Source of the DNA: Indibacter alkaliphilus LW1
GTDB taxonomy: Bacteria > Bacteroidota > Bacteroidia > Cytophagales > Cyclobacteriaceae
NCBI RefSeq assembly: GCF_000295935.2
Contig: NZ_ALWO02000038.1
Coordinates: 24,349 to 88,348, forward strand
Length of the DNA stretch: 64,000 nucleotides
Reading direction: 5' to 3'
The position numbers were made by a program, and so were the translations under genes. The notes under the pieces were generated by a model. That model was not told the DNA's origin. It was given only the letters and a program-made list of their open reading frames with translations, and did not search any database. Position 1 is the first letter of the stretch. Each line of letters opens with the position of its first letter. Positions 1 through 7,239 of the stretch are shown here, in pieces.

Positions 1-2
1 AA

Positions 3-152
3 ACCTATTATAAAAATCTAATCGAGGCAGGTTCAATGCTGATTCAACCTTCCAGGACTTACTACCCAAATACTCAAAGAGTGAGTGCATATGCGGATCA
101 TTATAAAGAATATGTAGCACTTTTGGTTAATAAAGGATATATAAAAACTTAA
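3..152 (+). CDS. C-terminal end of a probable FGGY-family carbohydrate kinase (partial)
   Basis: An open frame enters from the left edge and ends at TAA 150-152, leaving 49 residues. The tail has the look of the end of FGGY sugar kinases (xylulokinase-like): a short IQPSRTYYPN stretch followed by regularly spaced tyrosines (AYADHYKEYVALL), the last helix of that fold. The catalytic parts lie outside the window, so substrate cannot be named. The next gene starts 1 nt after this stop, which suggests co-transcription with the histidine phosphatase. The call rests on the tail pattern only. Confidence 0.5.
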   Translation, partial: TYYKNLIEAGSMLIQPSRTYYPNTQRVSAYADHYKEYVALLVNKGYIKT

Positions 153-153
153 G

Positions 154-762
154 ATGAACAAACTAACAGTTTATTTAGTAAGGCATGGAGAAACTTCCTT
201 TAACGCCGAAGGAAATAAGTATTGCGGTAGAACAGATGTAGCCTTGAATGAAGTAGGGAAAAAGCAGGCCGAGAATTTATGCTCGTATTTTAAGGATACC
301 CATATTGATGTTGCTTTTAGTTCACCTTTGAAAAGGGCTAATTCTACAGCAAAAATTTTACTGCCAAATCAAGAAATATTCGTAGATAACAGACTAGTGG
401 AGTTGGATTTTGGCAAATGGGAGGGAAAAACCAGAGAGGAATTTGTAATAGAGTCTCCGGAATTATGGGATAAGTGGAACTCTGATCCCTCCAATAATAG
501 GGCAGGAGGGACCGGGGAAACTGCCAACGAAGCAGTAATGAGAATCAATGATTTCTTCAATGAGATTGAGGGGCAGTACCAACAAAAGAATATTTTAATG
601 GTTGCCCACAATACAATCAACAGGTTTTTTCTTTGTAGCCAACTTGGGATGCCTTTTAGAAACTATCGTAAAATCTTTCAGGAAAATTGTGCCATCACCA
701 AATTTGAAATAGACCAAAAAGAAGGTTTTATTCTTAAAAAATTAAACTGTAGGTCTTTTTAA
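154..762 (+). CDS. Histidine phosphatase family protein (phosphoglycerate mutase-like)
   Basis: 202-residue cytoplasmic protein of the histidine phosphatase superfamily, which removes phosphate through a phospho-histidine intermediate. The N-terminal RHGET motif (R10 H11 G12) carries the nucleophilic His. The family's SSPLKRA motif follows (about 55-61), then ELDFGKWEG (about 83-91), and a second catalytic His in MVAHNTINR (about 151). Length fits CobC/GpmB-type small phosphatases rather than true glycolytic phosphoglycerate mutase. ATG lies 1 nt after the preceding kinase stop, so the two are probably one operon and the substrate may be a sugar phosphate; that is inference. Alpha-ribazole phosphatase is an alternative, but no cobalamin genes are near. 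Confidence 0.85.
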   Translation: MNKLTVYLVRHGETSFNAEGNKYCGRTDVALNEVGKKQAENLCSYFKDTHIDVAFSSPLKRANSTAKILLPNQEIFVDNRLVELDFGKWEGKTREEFVIESPELWDKWNSDPSNNRAGGTGETANEAVMRINDFFNEIEGQYQQKNILMVAHNTINRFFLCSQLGMPFRNYRKIFQENCAITKFEIDQKEGFILKKLNCRSF

Positions 763-872
763 CAGGCTTAAGTATTCAATTGAAATTTAAAAGCACAACG
801 TAAAGGGACTAAATGAGATGACGCATTCCCGATCCAGAGTTTTAACTCCTGAACATCACAAAAAATATACTT

Positions 873-1799
873 ATGAAAATAATATACTACATCTCGGTTT
901 TTTTAGTGATTTCAATCCAAGAAGTCTTATCACAAAGTATATATGTTCTTGAAATAGAATCACCAGAGGAATTGCACGAATTTTTCAACCCAGACCCGAC
1001 CAATATTCCTGTTATTAGTGGACATAGAGGAGGAATAGTTGCTGGTTTTCCTGAAAACAGCATTGAAGCAATGGAAAATACCATTAAAAGGACTCATGCA
1101 ATGTTTGAACTTGACCCAAGGATTACAAAAGACAGTGTCATTGTTTTGATGCATGATGAAACCCTTGATAGAACTACGAATTTCTCCGGAAAATTAATTG
1201 ATTTTAATTTCTCTCAACTGAATAATTGCTATTTGGCAGATAAATATGGTGAGCAGACTTTATTTAAAATCCCAACACTTAAAGAAGTTATTGAATGGTC
1301 TAAAGGTAAAACCATCATTAATCTGGATAAGAAAAATGTACCTTTTAAAATGATTGCGGATTTAGTTATTGAACTGGATGCTACCAGCCATGTGATGTTG
1401 ACAGTACACCATCCGGATGAGGCGAAATATTATCTTAGCAGGGATAAGCGGTTTATGTTTTCAGCTTTCATAAGGAATTTGAAGGAATTTAATAAATATG
1501 ACCAAGCAGAAATTCCATGGGATCAAATGATTGCTTATGTTGGCCCCCTTTCAAAACCAGAAAACAAAGAGTTATACTCGAAACTACATCAAAAGAATGT
1601 TATGGTGATGGTTTCAGCAGCTTCATCTTATGATAAAGGGGAAAACAAAATTGACCGCTTTAATAATTATTGCAAGGTTTTCCAAGACGGAGCTGATATC
1701 CTTGAATCAGATTTACCCATTGATGTAGCTAAAGCAATCAATATTGTGGAAAACAAAGGTGCAAAAAACGCAAAATTTTTTTCTGAGATTAAACAATAA
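873..1799 (+). CDS. Exported glycerophosphodiester phosphodiesterase family protein
   Basis: 308-residue protein with an N-terminal signal peptide (hydrophobic 4-19, likely cleaved near SQS), so probably periplasmic. The GDPD TIM-barrel signature is clear: GHRGG with H51 R52, PENS at 60-63, the metal ligands in FELDPRIT (E79, D81), and HDETLDRTT with H94. The family hydrolyses glycerophosphodiesters to glycerol-3-phosphate and an alcohol; some Bacteroidota members with this short build act on other phosphodiesters. The late part LESDLP (about 278) resembles the conserved GADILETD end of the barrel. It stands alone, 110 nt after the phosphatase gene, and borders the accessory island on its right. 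Confidence 0.88.
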   Translation: MKIIYYISVFLVISIQEVLSQSIYVLEIESPEELHEFFNPDPTNIPVISGHRGGIVAGFPENSIEAMENTIKRTHAMFELDPRITKDSVIVLMHDETLDRTTNFSGKLIDFNFSQLNNCYLADKYGEQTLFKIPTLKEVIEWSKGKTIINLDKKNVPFKMIADLVIELDATSHVMLTVHHPDEAKYYLSRDKRFMFSAFIRNLKEFNKYDQAEIPWDQMIAYVGPLSKPENKELYSKLHQKNVMVMVSAASSYDKGENKIDRFNNYCKVFQDGADILESDLPIDVAKAINIVENKGAKNAKFFSEIKQ

Positions 1800-1951
1800 G
1801 CTTTTACTATCTGAATATAATGATTTGTTTTTTCCTACTAATGCCTCCCAAGTTATACCTGTCCCTGCTCACGTTTTTGATGTGATGACTTGGATTTTTC
1901 AAGGGGCTTAAACAGGAAGGGTTTTCTGAGTAGGATTTATTCCGTTCCCCC

Positions 1952-2311
1952 TTGCACTCAGAGCATGGACATGCAGACAGATGGTTCATCATTAGCCATC
2001 AAAAGCTCCAGCGCAAGGAGTGGAAAGTCTGCAACATCATTATGGTTACTTCCGAAAATCTTGGATTTGTTCTCCGTCTGCTGGATGGGGAGCAGATACA
2101 ACAATGTCATGGTTCAGAAAAAGAATATGTCCTGATCAGCCTACATATCTGTAATGCATTTTTTACTGTTACACTCCAGTTTACAGATGATCTTGAAGCC
2201 TTTGAAGATGAAGAAAAAGAAGGTAATCTCATTTTAGAAAGGGAAGTACTTCTAGGTCTTTTGGAAACTATTGAGTTTAGCTCAAAAAGGAAAGGAGGTA
2301 GCCATGAATGA
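1952..2311 (+). CDS. Hypothetical protein, possible island gene
   Basis: Open frame of 119 residues beginning at TTG. The nearest in-frame ATG is at 2042, which would leave 89 residues. The C-terminal half is acidic (FEDEEKEG) and the product has no recognisable domain, signal or membrane segment. Support for coding is the join with the next small ORF: its ATG at 2304, preceded by a strong GGAGG (2295-2299), overlaps this stop in ATGAATGA, a typical coupled junction. It lies between the GDPD gene and the integrase island. It may be a fragment of an older gene. Function unknown. Confidence 0.4.
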   Translation: MHSEHGHADRWFIISHQKLQRKEWKVCNIIMVTSENLGFVLRLLDGEQIQQCHGSEKEYVLISLHICNAFFTVTLQFTDDLEAFEDEEKEGNLILEREVLLGLLETIEFSSKRKGGSHE

Positions 2312-2438
2312 ATATGTCATCAAACTTCAAAAGGTAAGTGATAATAAAATTATATGGCAGAAAGACCTGACTCTACCATTTCCAACTGTCTTTCTTTCTA
2401 TTGCTGAATTTAGCCCCATTGAAAGGATGCAATGTTGA
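2304..2438 (+). CDS. Small hypothetical ORF (44 aa), perhaps truncated
   Basis: Starts at ATG 2304 with an AAAGGAGG ribosome site (2291-2298 region) that is unusually good for this window, and overlaps the stop of the preceding ORF. The product begins MNEYVIKLQK and stops after 44 residues at TGA 2436-2438. No domain is recognised. Only about 30 nt after the stop a 14-bp inverted repeat begins, so the frame may have been cut short by an insertion or deletion. Not long enough to be sure that it is translated. Confidence 0.35.
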   Translation: MNEYVIKLQKVSDNKIIWQKDLTLPFPTVFLSIAEFSPIERMQC

Positions 2439-2469
2439 AAAAATGCTGCTTTGCCAAGGGTGCGTAAAC

Positions 2470-2523
2470 CTGTCAGGAAAAACAGGGCATTCCAGAGGAA
2501 ACCTTCCCGGTTTTTCCTGACAG
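2470..2523. repeat. Perfect 14-bp inverted repeat
   Basis: Left arm CTGTCAGGAAAAAC (2470-2483) and right arm GTTTTTCCTGACAG (2510-2523), 26 nt apart, between two small island ORFs. No T-run follows either arm directly, so a terminator is less likely than a protein-binding site or the remains of a mobile-element end. Confidence 0.6.
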
Positions 2524-2590
2524 CCCTTGTCCACAGCTTTACATTTTTTCCATTCTGCACCATTCAATGTTTAACCTAAATTCAGCAGCA

Positions 2591-2815
2591 ATGAAAAAAT
2601 TTGAAAAGAAATTCATCGGAAAAGGTACCAAAGTCAAAAGCCTTGAAATCATCCGCCTTACTATTTCTGAAGAAGCACTTAAAGAAGCTTTGGAAAATGA
2701 ACTATCAGACTATAAAGGCAATAAGTATCTCGTAATAGAAGTAGCGTCACTTAAAGAAACCGACAAATATGGAAGGAGTCATACGGTTTATATCAATAAG
2801 AAATTAAAGGAGTAA
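2591..2815 (+). CDS. Small conserved-type protein of Bacteroidota accessory regions
   Basis: The frame is open from ATG 2567, but the product most likely starts at ATG 2591 (MKKFEKKFIGKG), 74 residues. The pattern FIGKGTKV.SLEIIRLTI near the start and DKYGRSHTVYI near the end recalls small uncharacterised proteins carried on Bacteroidota conjugative and integrative elements; this is recollection of a pattern, not a search. No catalytic motif, signal or membrane segment is visible. A good rho-independent terminator follows at 2838-2873. Its location beside hipBA and an integrase fits an island gene. Confidence 0.6.
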   Translation: MKKFEKKFIGKGTKVKSLEIIRLTISEEALKEALENELSDYKGNKYLVIEVASLKETDKYGRSHTVYINKKLKE

Positions 2816-2837
2816 ACCTCGATTTCAAAATTAATTT

Positions 2838-2873
2838 AGCAATACCGCTATTTAAGCGGTATTGCTATTTTTC
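2838..2873 (+). terminator. Rho-independent terminator
   Basis: Perfect 12-bp stem AGCAATACCGCT (2838-2849) and AGCGGTATTGCT (2855-2866) around a 5-nt loop, followed by ATTTTTC. It ends the small gene at 2591-2815, and lies in front of the convergent hipA gene. Confidence 0.85.
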
Positions 2874-2924
2874 AATATTGTTCAGGGATTTTGTCTCAAT
2901 GAAGGTTGGTTGTTTTCATAAAAA

Positions 2925-4193
2925 TCAGTCCTCAGATTGACTAAAAGCCAAGGCTTTCAGCTCTTGTTGAGCTCTGGAGATTCCATAACGATTGGCAAGG
3001 TCACGCCATTTCTTTATGGAGGTTTTGACTGTATTTATTATTTGCTCAGCCTCCCTAGTATTCAATCTAAAGAACTCGTGAACCTCCATGGCCAGTCCAA
3101 GATCCAAGGAGTTATCATTTTCTGAAATATTGAGCTTCAGCCCTCTTCCGGTTTCTACAGGATTAATATCATATGCGGGGGAAAGAATCCACCCTTCAGG
3201 GGTCAGTAAGAAACCATGGTTTCTTAAGTGGTCATCCGTATTCGATACACATATGCTGAAAACGATTCTTCTCCAAAGTTCCCTGAGATCATCATTAACA
3301 CGGGCACCATGTCTAATTATAAATTCAACAAGCTCCAGATAACTTACGCCTTCTCCAGCATCCTGTCCGTCATTATACCCAAGTTGTGTCATTGCCGATG
3401 AAAAATGAATGCGTTCCCCATTATTGGTTCGATCAAATCTTTTTGTTAAAAACGTGTGCCGATCACTGGAAAATTTTTGGGCTTGTGATTCCGCCATATT
3501 TATTCCGGCAGCTACTGCCATTTCGTAGGTTACCATTTCCCAGGCTCCTGTATCATCATTGTCATTTTTGCTGGGAAATTTTGCAATCCACAAATTTCCT
3601 TTGTGATCGGTTACACCGGCTTTTGGTCGCGCTCCTCCTAGAGAAGAGCCTGGAGCAACTAACATGTTTAACCAATTCAAATATTCAGGATCATCTACAA
3701 CATTATCTTCCTCTAATCTCAAACTGATCTGTTCAAGTTCTCTTATAGAAGTCCATGGAGGACTTGCCAATCTCTCATTATTGCTTAGGAAAGGCCCCTT
3801 CCGATCTGTTTTAAATCTGAGTCCTCCCATTCTATGGCCATCATAAACTCCTAGCAGAAAGTCTGTTTCAAACAGCTTGTTCTCTTTTCTCGCATTTAGC
3901 CTGGCTTCCGCAGCCTCCCTTCTTCGCATCAAAATTCTTCCCCATCTATCGGGGGATGAGTCCAGAAACATCCCAAAATTGGGTTTGTCATCACTGGCCA
4001 AATATTGGGGACCATCATAATATTGTAGGTCAGGGTCAAGAATTAATGCAAAACCAGATTCCAACCATGTTTTATCATATTTAAAAGAAAACACCTCTTT
4101 ACCTCTTAATTGCTCTGATATAAGAGTCCCCATTAACATTGGGTTACCGACTTGTTGCCAACCTGCATATACATGTATTTCTCTTGTTGCCAC
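2925..4193 (-). CDS. hipA: HipA-family serine/threonine kinase toxin
   Basis: 422 residues, the toxin half of a type II toxin-antitoxin pair. HipA kinases phosphorylate cellular targets (glutamyl-tRNA synthetase in E. coli) and cause dormancy; the target here is unknown. Visible marks are the N-terminal HipA domain with the FG.FLDSSPDRWG box (about 73-86), the nucleotide loop GSSLGGARPK (182-191), the ATP-binding lysine in AKF (K205), the catalytic NTDDHLRN (318-325, D320 as base) and the metal-binding SPAYDINP (D342). All key kinase residues look intact. The start is GTG at 4193, 5 nt after the hipB stop; no ATG is available. The next gene on the other strand is convergent. Confidence 0.9.
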   Translation of the reverse strand: MATREIHVYAGWQQVGNPMLMGTLISEQLRGKEVFSFKYDKTWLESGFALILDPDLQYYDGPQYLASDDKPNFGMFLDSSPDRWGRILMRRREAAEARLNARKENKLFETDFLLGVYDGHRMGGLRFKTDRKGPFLSNNERLASPPWTSIRELEQISLRLEEDNVVDDPEYLNWLNMLVAPGSSLGGARPKAGVTDHKGNLWIAKFPSKNDNDDTGAWEMVTYEMAVAAGINMAESQAQKFSSDRHTFLTKRFDRTNNGERIHFSSAMTQLGYNDGQDAGEGVSYLELVEFIIRHGARVNDDLRELWRRIVFSICVSNTDDHLRNHGFLLTPEGWILSPAYDINPVETGRGLKLNISENDNSLDLGLAMEVHEFFRLNTREAEQIINTVKTSIKKWRDLANRYGISRAQQELKALAFSQSED

Positions 4194-4198
4194 AGCTA

Positions 4199-4510
4199 CT
4201 ATTTTTTAGGTGCCCTTTCTTTTGTAATCAATCCTGCGTCTTGTAGCTTTCTTCCCAGCTCGTCATCTTTAGCCAATTTCAGGATATCCTTTTCAAGTCC
4301 CAAGACCTTGAGCACATTTAAATAATAGCCAATACTAACACTTGGTGAACCTTTTTCTATGCTATAAATTGTCCTCCTGCTTATGCCAGTCCTTTCTGCG
4401 AGCTGATCGGCACTTAACTTCCTACGAAGACGGGCAAGCCTGATTTGCTCACCTACTTGATCCATGAGTAAAGTTAATTTTGGTAATAATAATGGTTTGC
4501 TATTTCCCAT
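4199..4510 (-). CDS. hipB: HipB-like XRE-family antitoxin
   Basis: 103-residue protein with a central Cro/CI helix-turn-helix (about residues 14-70 of the product from ATG 4510), including LSADQLAERTGISRRTIYSIEKG. It is the DNA-binding antitoxin for the HipA kinase just downstream. The frame is open to a TTG at 4519, but ATG 4510 is preferred because the promoter box at 4529-4536 would put the transcription start close to 4522. The C-terminal basic tail (ITKERAPKK) is probably disordered, as in other HipB proteins, and may contact HipA or be a protease handle (inference). Confidence 0.88.
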   Translation of the reverse strand: MGNSKPLLLPKLTLLMDQVGEQIRLARLRRKLSADQLAERTGISRRTIYSIEKGSPSVSIGYYLNVLKVLGLEKDILKLAKDDELGRKLQDAGLITKERAPKK

Positions 4511-4515
4511 AACTT

Positions 4516-4559
4516 GCAATTAAAGTGACAAATATACTATTATTTGAGAATTTAATTGC
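4516..4559 (-). promoter_or_regulatory. hipBA promoter with operator-like inverted repeat
   Basis: On the minus strand TATATTTG (4529-4536) matches the Bacteroidota -7 box TAnnTTTG. It is flanked by the perfect inverted repeat GCAATTAAA (4516-4524) and TTTAATTGC (4551-4559), 26 nt apart. A repeat placed around the -7 box is what autorepression by a HipB dimer or pair of dimers would need. I see no clear -33 TTTG. Confidence 0.55.
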
Positions 4560-4724
4560 CAGTTATGAATAAATATTTAGGGATAATTATTGTATCGTCC
4601 TTCTCTTGTCCAAATATAACAGGCTCTTAAAATAACATTCCAGATTAACTTCTAGCTACCTCAGGATATTTTGAAGATATGAAAATTATAGAGCCCTTAG
4701 AAGAATAATGATCACTATACTCCT

Positions 4725-4943
4725 TCAATTTAAAAACTCCCAAATCCAATCATTGGCAAGGGCTTTCCAGTTTTTAACTGGCTTGCCTGTTTTGGTTTTC
4801 CAACCGATTTTTTCAAAGTGGGAGTAGAATTTCAAAGCTCTAGACGCAGTTAATCCTTTTTGGCAAAAGTATATTTTCACAAAGTGGAGATCAGGAGGGA
4901 CACCCACTCCATAACCTTTCGATATTTGGTGTTTATATCCCAT
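4725..4943 (-). CDS. Small hypothetical protein of an integrative element
   Basis: 72 residues from ATG 4943, in the same direction as the HTH protein and integrase upstream (gap 20 nt from 4964). The C-terminal stretch GWKTKTGKPVKNWKALANDW resembles the end of phage- or plasmid-type replication/primase accessory proteins in which NWK and W residues recur. No metal, nucleotide or membrane motif is visible. It may be the C-terminal remnant of a longer gene. The 181 nt between this gene and hipB hold no ORF. Confidence 0.5.
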   Translation of the reverse strand: MGYKHQISKGYGVGVPPDLHFVKIYFCQKGLTASRALKFYSHFEKIGWKTKTGKPVKNWKALANDWIWEFLN

Positions 4944-4963
4944 AGGTAAGCAATACGTTTGAT

Positions 4964-5260
4964 CTATTTGAAATTTTTGTTTAAGCTGTTTACTGAATTT
5001 CCTTTTAGTATATCCTCTATTTCTCTTTGATCGTAATAAAGGACACCACCAATTTTCGTATAGGGTATGGTACCGTTTATTCTCAAGTTCTGTAAGGTCC
5101 CCGGTGAAATGCCCAACAGCTTCCTGACTTCATTTGATTTCAGCCATTTTTTTGTCAATTGTTTGTTTCCACTAATAGCTTTTATCAAATCCTTCAGGTC
5201 TTCCAATAAATCATTTTTGAACCTGGTGAGGTCTTCGGGAGTAATTATTTCAGCAGCCAT
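4964..5260 (-). CDS. Helix-turn-helix (excisionase/MerR-like) DNA-binding protein
   Basis: 98 residues when started at ATG 5260; the frame stays open to TTG 5299. The C-terminal half is a winged helix domain of the excisionase type: WLKSNEVRKLLGISPGTLQN followed by LRINGTIPYTKIGGVLYYDQREIEDIL, where the GT.PYTKIGG..YY strand forms the wing. In Bacteroidota elements such proteins sit next to the integrase and act as excision or regulatory factors. Here it lies 83 nt downstream of the integrase gene in the same direction, which supports that role. The N-terminal half (ITPEDLTRFKNDLLEDLKDL) is helical and probably for dimer contact. Confidence 0.8.
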   Translation of the reverse strand: MAAEIITPEDLTRFKNDLLEDLKDLIKAISGNKQLTKKWLKSNEVRKLLGISPGTLQNLRINGTIPYTKIGGVLYYDQREIEDILKGNSVNSLNKNFK

Positions 5261-5343
5261 ATAATTGAGTTTTAAATGAGGTTCAATATATGTGGCCAAA
5301 CTTTCACTAAATCACACTTTTTACCTGAGATGTGGAGTTTTTC

Positions 5344-6600
5344 TTACCCATTAGTAGGCTTTTTCTCAGACTTGGTTTTCAGGTTAAGGACTTCCTTCAG
5401 GATTTTCATGTCCTGGCTTACTTTCTGTTCCACCACTCTGGCATAAATTTGAGTAGTGGCTATCTTATTGTGGCCAAGCATTTTGCTTACCGTTTCAATA
5501 GGGACACCGTTAAGCAGTGTTATTGTCGTTGCAAAAGTATGTCTTGCCAAATGGAAAGTCAGGTTTTTTTTGATGCCGCAGACATCTGCAATCTCTTTAA
5601 GGTAACTGTTAAGTTTTTGGTTGCTGATGGACGGTAAGAGGCTGCCCTTTTCTATTGACCTTGGACTGTTTCGGTATTTTTCAATAATCTCATATGCTTT
5701 TGGCAGAACTGGAATCTTAACAGGAGTGTCAGTTTTCTGCCTACTGGTGGATATCCAGAATTCCCCATCCAATCCTTGCGAAAGATTCTCAGGGGTTAGA
5801 TTCATAATGTCAATATATGCTAATCCGGTATAACAACTGAATACAAAAATATCTCTCACATAGCTTAATCTTTCCATTGAAAATCGCTTTTGCTCCATGA
5901 CTTTGAGTTCATTTTCATCCAAATAACCTCGGTCAACTTTCTTGAATTTCAGTTTGAATCTTCTGAAAGGGTCTTTGTTAAGCCATTCCATTTTGACTGC
6001 AAAAGCAATCATTTTTTTAAGTCGCTCCAAATGTTTCATGGCGCCGTTGTTTGTAAGTCTTCTTTGGTGATCTGTAGGAACATGATTGAGTAGATACACC
6101 TCGAAGTCAATTATAAATTTGTACCTAAGTTCTGAAAGGTAAATTTCAGACCTCTTAAAGTTGCTTTCTATAAATTTGAGAATATACTTCTGTGTTGTAT
6201 GATAGTTTTTCATTGTACCCCATGCAAGTTTATCTTTGAACTTTTCATTATGGTACTCCATTAATTTCTTGAGAGAATATTCCTTATCATCTATTCCCAA
6301 AAACATATCTTTTATCGCGTCAGCGGTTACCAACTTCTTTTGAATTTTTAATTTTTGGTAATTTTCTACCATTTGGGCCTTTATTGATTCTAAGTAATGG
6401 TTTAGGGATTTAATTTCTTCTCTTGTCCCTTTTGCCATACCTTTTTGATTGTTCCAATCATTCACATTGATCCATCTTTTTAGGGAAATCTCTTTCCTGT
6501 CCCCGTCAACTGTAATCCTGACAAAGATGGGGGCTTTATTGTTTTTAGCTTTGTTTAAACGCATAATGAACTGAATACCAAAGGTGTTTGTCGATCTCAT
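5344..6600 (-). CDS. Tyrosine-type site-specific integrase (Bacteroidota IntDOT-like)
   Basis: 418-residue recombinase that would integrate and excise the island. It has an N-terminal arm-binding domain (about 1-90), a SAM-like core-binding domain (about 105-210) and a C-terminal catalytic domain with H350 and R353 in HLARHTF, H377 in LGH, and nucleophile Y386 in TTQIYARV. The position of the first catalytic arginine reads CYTGLAYIDIM, with Ala instead of Arg, as in the IntDOT group of Bacteroides elements, where that Arg is also missing. The start ATG 6600 faces the tRNA-Pro gene 300 nt away, a usual arrangement for a tRNA-targeting integrase. Its downstream partner is the HTH protein at 4964-5260. 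Confidence 0.92.
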   Translation of the reverse strand: MRSTNTFGIQFIMRLNKAKNNKAPIFVRITVDGDRKEISLKRWINVNDWNNQKGMAKGTREEIKSLNHYLESIKAQMVENYQKLKIQKKLVTADAIKDMFLGIDDKEYSLKKLMEYHNEKFKDKLAWGTMKNYHTTQKYILKFIESNFKRSEIYLSELRYKFIIDFEVYLLNHVPTDHQRRLTNNGAMKHLERLKKMIAFAVKMEWLNKDPFRRFKLKFKKVDRGYLDENELKVMEQKRFSMERLSYVRDIFVFSCYTGLAYIDIMNLTPENLSQGLDGEFWISTSRQKTDTPVKIPVLPKAYEIIEKYRNSPRSIEKGSLLPSISNQKLNSYLKEIADVCGIKKNLTFHLARHTFATTITLLNGVPIETVSKMLGHNKIATTQIYARVVEQKVSQDMKILKEVLNLKTKSEKKPTNG

Positions 6601-6651
6601 AGCAATTTCATTTATAGGTTTTTAAATCATTTTATTCTAATTACCTTAAAA

Positions 6652-6760
6652 TAGGTCACCAGAAAGCCCTAAAACTGAACCAAAATGAATCAAAACGAAC
6701 CAAATTTTAATACATCTAATTAATTGGTATTCAATACGTTAAATGCTTTCTGGTGACCTA
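6652..6760. repeat. Perfect 16-bp inverted repeat upstream of the integrase
   Basis: TAGGTCACCAGAAAGC (6652-6667) and GCTTTCTGGTGACCTA (6745-6760), 77 nt apart, in the gap between the integrase start and the tRNA-Pro terminator. A third partial copy, GGTCACC, occurs at 6779-6785. The space between the arms contains AACCAAAATGAATCAAAACGAACC-like short direct repeats. Candidate integrase/excisionase arm sites or a crossover region. Confidence 0.55.
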
Positions 6761-6830
6761 AATGTAGGTATAAAAAAAGGTCACCGTTTAGTTCTCATTT
6801 TTCTTGAAATTCTATGCTTTTCATTGATAT

Positions 6831-6877
6831 GCAAAAAAAACGTAAAAGCCTGTAAATCATACGATTTACAGGCTTTT
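6831..6877 (-). terminator. Terminator of the tRNA-Pro gene
   Basis: Perfect 15-bp stem AAAAGCCTGTAAATC (6844-6858) and GATTTACAGGCTTTT (6863-6877) with a 4-nt loop. Read on the minus strand it follows the tRNA 3' end by 25 nt and is followed by a run of eight T (6833-6840 region). Confidence 0.85.
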
Positions 6878-6901
6878 GATGGGGTTTGAAAACCCATTTT
6901 G

Positions 6902-6975
6902 TCGGGGTGACAGGATTTGAACCTGCGACCACACGCCCCCCAGACGTGTACGCTACCGGACTGCGCCACACCCCG
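6902..6975 (-). tRNA. tRNA-Pro (anticodon GGG)
   Basis: The 74-nt minus-strand sequence folds as a cloverleaf: acceptor CGGGGTG paired with CACCCCG, D-arm with GCGC/GCGT, anticodon stem CACGT/GCGTG, loop CTGGGGG giving anticodon GGG at loop positions 3-5, and T-arm GCAGG-TTCAAAT-CCTGT. The genomic 3' end reads ACA, so CCA is not fully encoded. The 3' end faces the integrase, making this gene the likely attachment target of the neighbouring island. I did not find a second copy of its 3' end within the window. Confidence 0.95.
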
Positions 6976-7239
6976 TTTGATGCCCGAAATTAACAAGCCA
7001 CTCCCAATTTTCAAAAATTCCTTTCTCTTTTGATTTTACTTGCCTGCATTTGTCTGGTTTTCAGACTGATTTTTCTTTTTTTGAAAAGAAGGTGAAATAT
7101 TAAGAGAGCTGAGGTAACAATCTAGTAGTTGCCGGATATGCTATCGAACGACGGAAAATGGGCAACCACCGTCAGTTTGGGGTGAACACAACTTTTGGGA
7201 AACCTTTACTTCAGCCGCAGCTATTTTTTGCGGCATTTT

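Noticed and set aside
6781..7014. 77-codon frame on the minus strand over the tRNA-Pro gene
   Set aside because: It is a translation of the tRNA and its terminator; the tRNA structure explains the sequence.
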